From Cinclus cinclus (lineage: Eukaryota; Chordata; Aves; Passeriformes; Cinclidae): a stretch of 64,000 bases of DNA. The stretch's first letter is position 1; each line of letters starts with the position of its first letter. A program made the translations under genes and the position numbers. The DNA is taken from contig NC_085052.1 in the NCBI RefSeq assembly GCF_963662255.1, positions 30,080,654 to 30,144,653 of the forward strand, in the 5' to 3' direction. The notes beneath the pieces were generated by a model that worked only from the letters and a program-made list of their open reading frames with translations, was not told the DNA's origin and ran no database searches. Below are positions 23,201 to 35,503 of the stretch, piece by piece.

Positions 23201-26200
23201 TCCTTAGTCATTTACATGAGCATTTGTGTTTGCTGCTGACAGGTGGTCCAGGAAACTATAGTGCTGCACAAAAGGTTGACATGAAAGGCTAAATCCATAT
23301 CCTGTTTAAATTATTGTAAAAGTAATCCAGGAGCTCCCACTTCTTCTCTGGTCATTAGGACTGGGATTTGATGAGCACCATTATACTCTTACACACCTCC
23401 ACACTGTAGCTGGGAGTTGAGAGACACATCCCAAAAATTATGTTAAAATTTTTTTGAGACTCAGACATGCCTTTTTCTCCATTTTAGTTCACGCTATGTT
23501 GCATTGTTTGTTTTAACCAGCTGTTCATCTTCCCTCTGTTGTCTCTTTTGTGCAGGAGGTGTCCACCAACTAGTATTTGGTGCTGGGTACCAAATTCTTA
23601 AGGGTACTCCTCCAGAAATATGTACTACCAGGGCAGCTTTAATCATTCTGGTTTCTGGCTGATTCTGGGCAAAGGCCTGTTAATACCTCATGGAACATGT
23701 TTACTGAATGTTGCCCTAATTATGTTTTTCCTGTCTTCCAGAAAAGACTTTAAAAGTAAAATTCAATTAGAGAGGTTGATTAAATTAGCTTGATTTGCTT
23801 TGGCTGTCTAATACTTAATATGCCAAAGTGAATTTGTGTCTGAGGCAGGCAGCAAGCAAGTTGCAGCCTGGATTAACAATAAATGTGTATAATCTCCATT
23901 CTCTTGATTTTGCAGCTAAATAACAGGCCCAGCACTCATATCTGCATGAAAACATGTGGGATACACTCTTTGAAGATGCATCGGATCATGCATAAGCTGG
24001 TCCACAAAAACCATACATATTACAATGTGAAATAACTACAACAGCACTGCTTGGCACTGTGAGTGTGCAGGGAGAGCAAACCTTGCTTGTTGCCCTGCTG
24101 CCCAGAAGGGGCAGTTTGCAATAGTGCCAGTGAAGTGAAGAATTCGGGAGACCTGGAGCACGGAGGGGCTGGGAGATAGAGCCCTGCTAGGCTGAGGGTG
24201 TGCATGGAGAGTCACTCAGCAGTGCTGGGCAGAAAAACCCTGGAGGCAGCAGTAATTGCTCCCCTGGGAATGTGTGCTGTCACCTCTGGCTCAGGGGACA
24301 GGAGTGCCTGGTGCTCCTGCCAAGGCTGTGGCCAGGCTCCGGGAGTTGGCTCAAACTCTGACGAGCTCTTGCTGAATATTTACATCACATTTAAGTTGTT
24401 ACTGGTTATTTTCCTTGGCTTCATCACTCTTAGACTGGGTTACAAGCTGATGCTCATTGATGTGAGACCTGTGGTACTGAGGCTCCTGTGGCATTGGAAG
24501 ACAGCCCAGAGGATGCCATGATGCCAGGGGATTACTGGGTGAGCTCTGGCAGGGAAGAGGTAGCTGGGGAGTACTGGGAGGCTGTTCTGCTGACCCCATG
24601 CTGCTCAGGGGCCCCTTAAAGTCATGCATGGTGGTGAGGAGGCATACTGCAGCAGGAAGGCTCGGTCTCAGGACAGGGTTGACTCCAGTGTAACAAGAGC
24701 TACACAGGTATCCAAGTGTCAACAGGGACCAGAAGAAATGCTTAGGTCTTTTGTGTGTTTAAAATAAAAGCCAAAGCAGGCAGCAGCCCCAGAAATGGGT
24801 GTGCAATGCTAATGAGAAGCTTGTGCCTGATCATAACTCCTCCTATTGTCCTCTTGGCTTTGCTGAAGCTGCTCTCAGGCTCTCTGGAGGGATAGATAAT
24901 ACAGATGATATGATTTATCATGTCAGTGCATACTTACAGAGTCCTTAATCTGCAGATTATTGTCATAATCGTTTGTAATGGTTTTTCTGAGCCACTGCAG
25001 ACTATCATATTAAGGCAAGTTTGCTTCCTAATACATGTAATATAGTTTATACTTCACATACTGTAGCCTATGTGAACAGTAAATAAGCAACTAGAAAATC
25101 TCCTGACAAATTCAGTGAAGACTCGCTGAACTCAGAACACTCTGTTTTAATCTCAGAATCTCTTTTTAAAAAATAAATCTTTGTGAGCTTCATTTCAGAG
25201 TGCCTCTGCACATTTCTTTGCCAGCTCTGAGTGTCATGTAACAATTTAACTAAACCAGTGAATAGTGTCTTTTGAAACGAAATTAAAAAAAAACATCTAT
25301 GCAGCTAAATTATCTTCTGTCTTGGAGTGTATTTTCTATTTGTGGTGGGAGACCTGACAATCTAGTGTACATGATGATCTTCAGCTCTTGCCTGCAGGTC
25401 TGTAGTTACCTAGCCTTGTTAGGTTTGATTTTCCTTCCCATACAAGCTTTCTTTTTTCTGTAGGTGATATTTTCATGCCAAATGTTTGTGTTTGCTCAGT
25501 ATGTGATATGCCTTCACATATGGAAACTACTGGTAGAAGAAATATAAACTACCTACTTTAAACACTTGTGAAGCTATAGCAAAACATTTGCAACTCAGCT
25601 GAAAAATGCATCAGCTGAAACCTGCATCATTTGTGGGTTTCGGTATCTTTTCTCTTTGTCTTAAGTGTTTTGAGCAATACATCTTGAATTTGTGCAGTAT
25701 CATTTCAACAAGATGCACTTTCCAGTACTTTATGGGCTAAAATAGCAGGAAGAAGTAGAAATGACAATGGAATTGATTTGAGAGATGTCAGTAAGAACAT
25801 GGTGGGCCAAGCTGCATTCATCTTGTGGGAACAAATTACTCTCTGAGTTAAGGGAATTAAGCGTGAACCAAAATGTTTTCTTCATCTATGTCAAAAATAT
25901 ATGCCTTACTTTAAATGCAAGAGCATGCACAATGAGAACCATAGAAGTTTTAAATGGGAGTAGCAGGAAAAGTTTATCATGACAATTCCTGCCTGTTATC
26001 TTTTATAGGTTTATTAGGAGCAGGCAAAAATGTAGAAGCAGGAGAATGTTAGGCTCTTTGAACCACCTCTTCCCTCTCCCTAGCTGCCCTCTACACTTTG
26101 CAGGGCTTAACCTGATATTCCAGTAGAGTGTGATTTAGGAATTACCAAGGAAGAATATTATAATTGCATGTAAAAAGTATGACTAAGGAAGTACCTTAAT

Positions 26201-27029
26201 AATACTTGTTATCATACAGAAATGGAAGAGGAATGCATGTGTGTGAGGGGAGTGTGTGAGAAGGAATTTTAGATAATCCCTTATATCAAATGATGTGACA
26301 TATGTATTCTAGACAATACAATGTATGTGTTTTAAGAGTAGTGGAAGACATCAGAGAGAAGCCCCTACCTTTGTGACTTGTAAATGGAAAACTAAACTTT
26401 CTGAAAACTGTGACATCATTGTTTGCAACAAGCAATAGGATGTTGACAATTACTAAGCAAGCTATTCTAAAAGAGGTATGGACAGTATGCCTTGACTCTA
26501 GGCTAGTCATTTAGCTAGAGGTCACATAAGCACAGTCTGCACAATGAGACAGAAGGGAATCCAACATACTTCCATCACCTGAGATTAAGATGGTTTTCTC
26601 ATCTGCTGTACACTTGTCAAAATCAGTGTAATAAAAGAGTCTGAGGAGGATTTTTTTTTTTTTCCTCTCAGACTAACTGACTATCCGCTGACTCTGATGC
26701 ACACTGACACGTGAGAAATCCAGTTTTCATCAAGGCAAGCAGGCAAAAAGTACCTGAAGTGCAATCTCATCTTTTTTTTTGCATGTGCAGTGAGGACCTG
26801 GAAGAAGCCCACTGCATGAACACCAATGTGATATGACTATTTACATGTTCAGAAAATCAGAGCCAGAGTGTGCTCTGTTGGTTTGAACAAACAGGTTCAA
26901 GTGTTCATTTGCAGAAGAGCTTCTCCTTGCAGGAATTAATGAACTTCCTAGAGCATCACAGGTCCCTACAAAAGTGTGCAAGATTTTAGCGTGTCTGACG
27001 CTGATCAGTTATAACTCTGTATCCCACAG
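20256..27029 (+). other. ANK3 intron (6.8 kb)
   Basis: Intron with a purine-rich GAAA-type tract at 20878-20935 and scattered T runs (for example around 26650-26662). Small ORFs on both strands have no recognisable domain. No mobile element is identified. Confidence 0.8.
20878..20935. repeat. GAAA/GAA purine-rich tract
   Basis: About 58 bases containing almost only A and G on the + strand, built from GAAA and GAAAA units. Confidence 0.85.
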
Positions 27030-27128
27030 GATGGGCTGACCCCCCTCCACTGTGGAGCAAGAAGTGGCCATGAACAGGTTGTAGAAATGCTGCTGGATCG
27101 TGGTGCCCCTATTCTTTCCAAAACCAAG
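27030..27128 (+). CDS. ANK3: ANK3 exon, ankyrin repeat 9
   Basis: Codons 262-294, from [18 protein letters not shown] to APILSKTK. The [19 protein letters not shown] core is specific to ankyrin-G (ANK2: HCAARSGHDQVVELLLERG as I recall). The loop has GAP with the consensus Gly, where human has AAP. Acceptor ATCCCACAG, donor AAG|GTAACT. The exon is 99 nt, phase 0-0. Confidence 0.97.
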
Positions 27129-30100
27129 GTAACTGATAACTCTTTCCTGGTGGGATAATCCTTGTATGTTTTTTTTCTTTTTCCTAAGGTAATTCTGTAT
27201 GTCCCATATGTTTAAGGGTCTGGCAATAACTTTCCTATTTCTTAGTTATTTAAAGTAACTGTGTGGGAGCTCTCCAAAGTGAATGCCGTATGTAGAGCAC
27301 GTCTGCATATGTAAAATGTGTTAAATTGAGATATATAAGAAAAGATTCCTGTGCCGACCAAAAAGGCTTGTGTGGTAACCCTATCCTTCGGAATTTCTGT
27401 AGCTGAAGAACTCTGTGTCTATCCTGGAATAAATACATGGTGATTACAATAAATCTTCAGCTTGAACCAATTTACCCTAAGGCTAGAGAAGAGACGAGAG
27501 ATAAAAATAGAGCAATGTCCCTTTGCAGAGACAGCTCGTATTTCCTAAGGACTTAGCCTGATTATCAGTTTCTCCACTTTCTGTCTCTCTACAGTTTATC
27601 ATGCAAAATTCTTCCTGATAATTTCAAATCACCTGTGCCAGGTTGCACAGATTGCTTTAGACCCAAGGGCTGGCGTTAAAGGAAGCATTTGCCAGAACTC
27701 TCCTGGTGGTGGTCTCTGCTGTGCTGTTACTGCTGATTTCAAATCTCAGAGCAGCAGCCTGCTTTTCACCACTGCAATCCATGACTTCCCCATTCAGGGA
27801 TGACATTTGGGCTATGCAGTTTGTTGAAGTCCTTTCCAAAGATAACCTTCCACTACACAGTGCTTTTTTTTTTTTTCTTAGTCTGTAACCAATGTGTTTC
27901 AGCAACATTTCTGTTCCTTTGTTATTTCTTTTCTCTCTTTGTCATCAGAGCCCTATTCTGTCTCAGCACCCTTCTATATTCTACTTTTGTCCTCTCTCCT
28001 TTTTGTCCCCTTTACTGGAGTATATTTAGCATTTGTTTGGGGAGGTTGGCACCAGCTTTCCTCTGCTCAGTGAGTCACTGGCAAGAGCTGTCATGGGTAA
28101 TCTGACAGACAGTTTTCACCCATCCTCTGCATGTGGAATTTCCATGGACTCCCACAGCCCTAGCTTGCAAACTCCATGAGTGGGGGAGAACCACAAGGGA
28201 CTGTCTAGGAAGCCTTTGGGCCACATCTGCCACTCCTGGAACCTGCAGCTCATGCTCTAGGGAGAAAGGCTCTTCCACCCTCTCAGAGAGCTCTTTTTAT
28301 TACTTAAAGGGAAAAAAATCCCCAAACCACCACCAAAACAAAACCACAAACCCCCAACCAAACAAAAATACCCCACAACAACAAACCAAGCCAAAGAACA
28401 CCCACATAAACATACACCCTATTTCTTTCATTTCCACCACTGTAAACGAAAACCTCTCCTAAGGAACTACTTTTCTTTTTTGCGTGGATGTTGTATTTTC
28501 AGGTGTTACCCCAAAACTTAAGTTGCTGTTCAAGGACTGTAGGTTTTGAAGTTGTTGCTCTTCCTGACTAGGCTCACACAGCCTGGCCCAGAGTTCACTA
28601 GACAAAATCAGGGTGATTACATGGGATAGTGGGTTTGAAATTGCCTGAGGCTGAGAGACAGACTGGATGTTGATCTGCAGAGGCTTATATAAACAACTTT
28701 TGCAAAATAAGAGCCTGCTCTGGAAGAGGGAAAGCTGTTACATGTTAAAAAGTGAACAGAAGAAAGTGCAGAACTTCCTGCATTTCCTTCTGATGTGTTA
28801 ATTCTACCATTTTCAGAAGGTAAGCTAGTAAGTAGCTGTACTTCTGAATGGCATAAATGAATTCATTCATTTGGCACTAAAGTGCAGTACTGTCCTCTGC
28901 AAAAATCAGTGGCTCCATTCTCTTCAAATTAAGTAATGTATTATTGGAAATAGGACACATCTTTGAAAGAATTTGAACTTCACAAAATTTTCTCATGTTA
29001 TATAAGACTCTTTCAGAATAATAACCAAACTGCAGTTTGATAGCTATTTCCTGCTAGAGATAGTTTAGTGTAATGCTGACCCTTTTTTGCACTGGAAGAA
29101 CCTTAGATTTATTTTCATGTAAGGCAGTGACCTAATGTATTATATGGGTTTGTTTTTTTTACTTTTTGTTGTTTTAAGGTATGGTGTGACCTTATGGTCC
29201 TTAATGGTCAATATCTTTGATTAATCTTGAACTTCCCCTTTTAATATTTTCTTGGCAATCTTTTAAAAAGCAGTAATGTAAGAGTATTTATAAAGTGGCT
29301 CCATCTCAAAGTACCAAATCATTTCTTAGGGTCATTGTTGGGTTGTCTTTCTCAAGAATGATGTGGGCCTGGAGAGCACTCTTACATGTTATATTTATTT
29401 TTTTAATGTGGCATGGAAATATTAACTGACTTGTGTAAGATTATAGAGTATCATCAACTGCAACAGATTAAGCCTGGTTTCGTGTGTAACAAAAGACAGT
29501 TTTCCATTATTTTTTTTGTCTTCATCGACTTCTTTAGCATCCAGTCTTATTTCTTGCTTTTCTGCTTGAGGTCTGGCTAGCTGCTGCACTTCTCTTGTCC
29601 ATGACAAATTTCTATCAAGTATTCTGCTGATTTTTCAGATTTGCTCTGTTTCTTCCATTCTTTTCCATCCATGTCAGTCTTTTTGGTAAAAGTCTCTCCT
29701 TAAGGGAGTCCCATATCAACTTCCCAATCTCTTACTGCATTAACAAGCGTGGTTTGTTGGCTGTTATTGTGAAGAATGACACTTTTCACCCAAAGGATCT
29801 CTCTTACAAAAGTGGAGAAGGATGATATTTAAAGTTTCATGATATTTTACTCTCACCTAAAAAGCATCATCACTTTTGCCAGGAGGACTTGGTAACCAAG
29901 GGAAATTAATCTCTTTTGTTATACTGTAAACTACACTAGAAGACAGTGGAAATATTTAAAATGCCCTACTAGTATCAAGCTTCCATGCAGATAATTGCTT
30001 CAGTAGCCTTTGGGAATGGGAGAGAGGCTTATCCAAGCCAACATAAATCACAAGTGAGATGCCAATGAGATAATCTTACTTGAAAGATATTACTGTGTCC

Positions 30101-31333
30101 AAGAACACGTGTCTCAACACTGCAAGTAAACTGCTCTCCAGTTCTGACAGGATGCGCCTGTTTTCTTTCACCATCCTGCTTCCATCTCGACTTAAAATAT
30201 TGTTTCACTGCGTATTCTCACCTTTCTTTGGAGTAGTTGTTGTGGCTGTTATCAAAAGGGTGTGTTTCAGAGATCTCAGCTGGTTTTGCCTCACTGCTTT
30301 GCCTCTGCTGGCTGCGGTCACACGAGGGCACTGCGTCTGTGAGCAGAGTTTGTGTTTCACGATGCAGACACAGTGTACTGGCAGTCACTTACAGCTTGTA
30401 AACTATTGTGTGCTGCTACAAGAATAGCTTCTGCACTCAAAACTAATTTTGGCATTAGGAGAAGAAGAGTAAAAAAAGAAAACCATCAACTGGAAGAAGG
30501 AGCTAAGAAAGCCTCTTTCATTCTGGCATATATTTTTAATCTTTCATCATGAAATAGTGTCAGTCCTTTCAGTTTTTGAGAATTTTCTCTCATGGTTTCA
30601 CTCTGGAATATTATACATTTTGGCATCTTGTTCACTATTTTAAATGCTGCAAAAAACTATTTACTGGTACATGAGTCTCTCTCAGGTGTTTCCCTGGTGG
30701 AACAGCTTTACCACTGCTGCTGGTAGGTTACAGCATGGAGGTTTTATTCAGAGGTTTTTATCCCAGTTGAAACTTCTGGTGTTTTACCAATGTGGACTGG
30801 GAAGAGTGGTCTCCAGAGTTGGGTAATGTGGTGTAAGCATGTGTACAACTCAAATTCAGGAAAATACGAATGGAGGGATAAAGGAAGGCTGTAGTGTTCA
30901 CTGAGTGATGCTCTGACCTATGCTGTCATGCTTGGTTTATACAGGCCACGTGTAGAGTGGCGAGTATAATTCAGCTTTAAAAACCAGCAAATTCCCTGAC
31001 TGGGGTGTTAAAAGTCACAAAATGCTGTTCCTCATGTAACTCATGTAAATTGAACAGCTTGTCTGAGCCATACTGGCAGAAAGACGCTGCATTTAGATCA
31101 TCACTGATATGTTATGATGTTTTTTCAATGTGGGGCTGCCTACAAACTGTAACCAAACAAGCTCCAAAATCTGGAGTCAGAACCCCCATCCTTACACTGA
31201 ACACGTTATGTTTATTTTGGGTGCTCTCTGAGCTTGTAAAGTTCTTCATACAGCAAGCGCTCCCCAGAACAACACGGAGGAGTTTCCTTTCTCTGAGCAC
31301 CCTCTAACCCATCTGTGCTGCATCTATTGGCAG
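27129..31333 (+). other. ANK3 intron (4.2 kb)
   Basis: Intron containing an A/C-rich low-complexity tract at about 28319-28415. Nothing else is recognised. Confidence 0.8.
28319..28415. repeat. A/C-rich low-complexity tract
   Basis: Nearly 100 bases composed mostly of CAAA, CCAAA and ACCACC units with very little G or T. Its T/G-rich complement type appears at about 50618-50715 and 57515-57559, so such tracts occur in both orientations in this gene. Confidence 0.75.
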
Positions 31334-31531
31334 AATGGTTTGTCTCCATTGCACATGGCAACACAAGGGGATCATCTAAACTGTGTTCAGCTCCTGATTC
31401 AGCACAACGTGCCTGTAGACGACGTCACCAATGACTACCTGACTGCGCTGCATGTCGCTGCCCACTGTGGCCACTACAAAGTCGCCAAGGTTCTCTTGGA
31501 CAAGAAAGCTAATCCCAATGCCAAAGCACTG
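31334..31531 (+). CDS. ANK3: ANK3 exon, ankyrin repeats 10 and 11
   Basis: A 198-nt exon encoding two full repeats (codons 295-360). Repeat 10 starts [18 protein letters not shown] and ends VDDVTN. Repeat 11 starts [18 protein letters not shown] and ends [27 protein letters not shown] and [12 protein letters not shown] agree with ankyrin-G. The intron between the two repeats is absent, as in the other double-repeat exons of the gene. Acceptor TTGGCAG, donor CTG|GTGAGT. Phase 0-0. Confidence 0.97.
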
Positions 31532-33255
31532 GTGAGTACAGCAGGGCGCTGTTCACAGCTGAACATTACTGCAAAGCTGTGCTGAGACTTATTGGGAGTT
31601 ATTTTCTGCCTGCTGATGGCTGACAGAGAGGATGTGCTGTCATTGCCGCAGCCCAAGAACAAACGCTCGAAGTTCAAAATGTTAATAATGTATCCTGCAA
31701 TCAGAGAAGACCTTTGCTTGCAGTCAGTGGTGACTTATTAATTTCTAGTGTAACTAGAGCACTTTTCCTTCCTGGTAGCTTTTTATGATTATGAATAGAT
31801 GAAACAACTGGAGACATAACTGTGCTGTAGTTTTGGTATGGAGAGAATCCTTATTTTCCAAGAGTTTGTACAGAGAAAATAATCAGTGACATTTGAAACA
31901 GAGGGAGTCTTTGTAAGTTCTCAGTGGTGTGAAACAGTAAAAGATAGGAACGAGTTACATATTGAGTATTTGTGGTGTTCTATGCCAATGGAGTCCTATG
32001 CCTTTCTACTTTAGAAACAACCTCAGCAGCAAAATACATTAGTGCAGTTAAACTGCATACAGACAGAATACATTAATGCCTTTTGTTCAAATTTCAATCA
32101 CAACCCAATCTGTTTAAACTGTCTCTTTGATTTGTTCTTCAAAAACTGTTCCAAACAAATTTACATTCTGATGTGAATTGGGTTGATTGGTTTCATGGCC
32201 TGATGCTAACTCGTTCAGCTCCTGAAACCCTCACAAGCCAGGTGGCATTGACTCTCTTGAAGACAGAGCAGGCTCCACAGATTTCCTTCTCTCAGGCCCT
32301 GTGCTTTTTGTGTGTGACCAACCTGTATTCAGGTGTCTGTAGTCAAGCTATCACAATATATGAAACACAGCTGAGCTTGCCCTGGACATTGTCTCCTGCC
32401 AAAGAGAGGGGTGAGAGCTGCTACACTGGAACAGACAATGACATGGACCTGACATCATGAAAGCATACAATGTTCTTTACTATATGGCAGGTAAATAAAT
32501 ATATAATTTGGATCAGATTTGAGGGACCAGCTCTGCCAGTTGTTTTTAGAATGTTCTGCAAAGGCTCTTTTGTACCAAGCAGCATCAGCATTCAGTGTTC
32601 TGATGTTACTGTACCAATTGTGGGTGCTCTGGACAGCCTATTTTCCAGATTTACTTTTTTTCTGTGGTATCGTCTCACCCTAAATAACACTGTAGTTCTA
32701 ACGTTCACTCCACTGCACACATCTTTATTAAAGGAAGGGGTGAAATACTTGTAGTTGCAGTAAGCTGACAGGTAATGAATGGAAAAAAAAAACAAACCAA
32801 ACAACAAAAAAGTAGTAAAAATAGCTTAGAAGATGTCAATTTCAGAGCCCGTAATAGGTAAAGTGCTTTTTTACCAGCAGTTCTGAGAGGCTGAAAGAAA
32901 ATCAGCCAAAAAGCCCCACCCCAAATTCCCCAAAAACTCCAGCAGAAAACCCTGGAGTTAAAAGTGAATATGGTAAGCAAAAAATGAGGGTTTGATAGTT
33001 TTGAGTGAATTAAGATTTTAAAAAATAAATTAATTATTGGAGTGGGCAATGTATTCAATAATTAAAACTGGATATGTGAAATTTATCTTTATCTTCTTAT
33101 AATTTTTTTCTTTATATTACATGACAAATGTAGTAATGCCAGAATAAATTTGGGAGTTGTTCCTTTAAAATGGAAAAATCTTCTACGTGAATTCCATACT
33201 CAGTTTTACTTTTTGATGACATGAGGCATCAAACTGTGATCTTTCTCATTTCCAG
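31532..33255 (+). other. ANK3 intron (1.7 kb)
   Basis: AT-rich intron with an A-rich tract near 32780-32820. No recognised element. Confidence 0.8.
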
Positions 33256-33354
33256 AATGGTTTCACACCTCTTCACATTGCCTGCAAGAAGAACAGAATA
33301 AAAGTAATGGAACTTCTTCTAAAGCACGGTGCATCAATTCAAGCTGTAACTGAG
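33256..33354 (+). CDS. ANK3: ANK3 exon, ankyrin repeat 12
   Basis: Codons 361-393, from [18 protein letters not shown] to SIQAVTE. This is one of the most conserved ankyrin repeats. The [13 protein letters not shown] end fits ankyrin-G (ankyrin-B: VKYGASIQAITE as I recall). Acceptor CATTTCCAG, donor GAG|GTAAGA. It closes the second six-repeat subdomain. Confidence 0.97.
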
Positions 33355-34050
33355 GTAAGAAATGGTCTTTCCATGCTTGTCTTTGCTTTGCTGCAAAATT
33401 CATTGTAACTGTATTGATCAATATTTCTGAAAGAGCTTGGACCAGTTGAGTCAACAGTTATGGTCAATTAGATATTGTGATAAAACTGAACAATAAAGTC
33501 AGTTGCCCTAATGAATCACAAACAACTGATATATGTTGGGATTACAGTGAGAAAACAAGTGAAATGTAACAAAAAAAAAATTTCTAAAATCTACCATTTC
33601 TGCCAATTTTTTTTCCTGTAATTTAAGGCACTGAGGATGAAATTTACACTATGACAGACATCGAAGTGAAGACAATGCTTCACTCAGGTCCATTTTTAAA
33701 AGGTGGTTTAATTCAGACCTTGTTTTGGCTTTCTGCAAAGAAGTTGTATTCTCCCACCATCAGGGGACATCACAAATCAGCTGGACAGAAATCAATATAT
33801 AATATAATATCAATATAATACTGAATTCCTAGACCATTTATATGTTTGCTCATGAACCACGCTCATAGGTGTTTCCAATTCTGTGTGCCCTTTCATTTAA
33901 GTACATGAATATGGTTTTAAGAAGATAAAACCCTCTCAGAAGATCAAGCAGCTGGGTTAATGCTTTAGAAACAATTATATTTTCTTCATGGATTTCTAGT
34001 AAAGGCATATGGAAGCAGGTATTTAAATTGGATTCTGGTCTGTTTTTCAG
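33355..34050 (+). other. ANK3 intron (696 bp)
   Basis: AT-rich intron with a short ATATAAT-type run near 33795-33820. It ends in CTGTTTTTCAG. Confidence 0.85.
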
Positions 34051-34149
34051 TCGGGCCTAACTCCAATCCATGTTGCTGCCTTCATGGGACATGTAAATAT
34101 TGTATCACAGCTAATGCATCATGGAGCATCCCCCAACACTACCAATGTG
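34051..34149 (+). CDS. ANK3: ANK3 exon, ankyrin repeat 13
   Basis: Codons 394-426, from [18 protein letters not shown] to SPNTTNV. The TPIH variant is normal here. [16 protein letters not shown] is a strong ankyrin-G signature: the other ankyrins have LLLQNGASPDVTNI or KNLLQRGASPNVSNV as I recall. It opens the third subdomain. Donor GTG|GTGAGT. The exon is 99 nt, phase 0-0. Confidence 0.98.
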
Positions 34150-35404
34150 GTGAGTCACAGGTTTCCTTGCAGCAAGGCGGGACTGGGAACGCGTGATAAT
34201 AACTGAGAGCAGTACTGGGATCAAGTGCCTGGGTCTGCTGTCCACCATCCACCTCCAGAGCACCTGTGGCTCGTGCTGGACTCATGGGAAAGTGCAGCCT
34301 GCTGCCTTCTGCTTGGGAGATGCTTGGCAGGTTGAGGGAATCTCCAAAGGGGCTGGCCCTAAGCAGGCTCTAATCTCTTGATTTTTCTAAAGTAAAGAAT
34401 GAGAACATACTGTAGCTTCTCAGATGTAATTTTTGAGATCTGTGCTTGACTGTTGAGCACTCTTTTCCCAAGACCCAGGGGGCTGACCATTTAAGGAAAA
34501 TTCAACAGATTGCAGCAGATTGAGGGGGCATATTGCCTGTGTCCATCCAGCCATCCGAGCTCGCTCTTCTGCTGGCTGTGTGCTCTGTGCCCCAAGGCTC
34601 CCGGGGCATGTGTAAAAACTGAGCTTGTTCTTAAGTGGGTGTTGGAAAGCTGGGAAGTGGAAGAGAAGCTTGTTGATCTTATTTAACAGTTTGGCCTCCT
34701 TTTCACCTTCCATACACAGGTGCAGCTAGAAGACAATATTTTGTAAAAGTCTTCACCTGCTAATTGTATTAAATTACATAAAAATGCAACACCTTTTGTT
34801 AATTAGCAGGCATTTGTACCTAAAGACATATTGATAGCCAAAAAATATAGAAACCATTTTCCCTCCTGAATTGTTCTGGTTTCCTTGGATTTGTATTTCA
34901 TTAAGTCCATGAAGCTTTAGATGAATGTACTCAGTAATGATTTTTTTTTTCTTTCTTGTTCAGTTGCCTCAGTACTTGTCAGATAACAAATGATAGTGGA
35001 GGCATAAAGCATTACAGAAGGAAACCCACATATGCTTGTGCCTGAATATGCAAAATTTGAAATACATTTTTTACTAAATTAAGCTCTATTTACAAGGACA
35101 ACATTTTTAACGTTGCTATTAAAATGCTAGTGTTTAAAAATTGTACTGTCTCTTTTCAGAAAAAATAATGACAAAGGCACTATTGAGTTGGCAAATTGGC
35201 ACTGCAATAAATTGGTTTTTTGGCACACAGTGCCAGGTCAAATATTGTTTTAATCTTACATCTTACAGACAACTACAGCAGAGTTTTCTAGTGGAGATCA
35301 CTCTGAACTGGGTCGCTGGCATTTCTGTGTTTATGAAACATGCTGATGTTTGTTCTTCCTGCAGTGTGTTTTTGATTCTGTTCTGTTTTTGCTGCTGCAT
35401 GCAG
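34150..35404 (+). other. ANK3 intron (1.3 kb)
   Basis: Intron with a T run near 34940-34950. The last roughly 260 bases are open in the frame of the next exon, but the translation is a hydrophobic read-through of the pyrimidine tract. Confidence 0.8.
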
Positions 35405-35503
35405 AGAGGAGAGACGGCGCTGCACATGGCATCCAGAGCTGGCCAGACAGAGGTCGTCAGACACCTGGTACAGAACGGAGCCCAGGTGGAGGCAAAAGCC
35501 AAG
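35405..35503 (+). CDS. ANK3: ANK3 exon, ankyrin repeat 14
   Basis: Codons 427-459, from [18 protein letters not shown] to QVEAKAK. The TALH turn and the [15 protein letters not shown] end fit ankyrin-G. Small differences from human as I recall it (SRAGQTE for ARSGQAE, RHL for RYL) are conservative. The acceptor is GCTGCATGCAG, with a split pyrimidine tract upstream. Donor AAG|GTGAGG. Phase 0-0. Confidence 0.96.

Noticed and set aside
35141..35404. In-frame extension upstream of the repeat 14 exon
   Set aside because: Mostly pyrimidine-tract sequence read as hydrophobic residues. Similar extensions precede the exons at 10094 and 38171. I regard them as chance open frames, not alternative starts.
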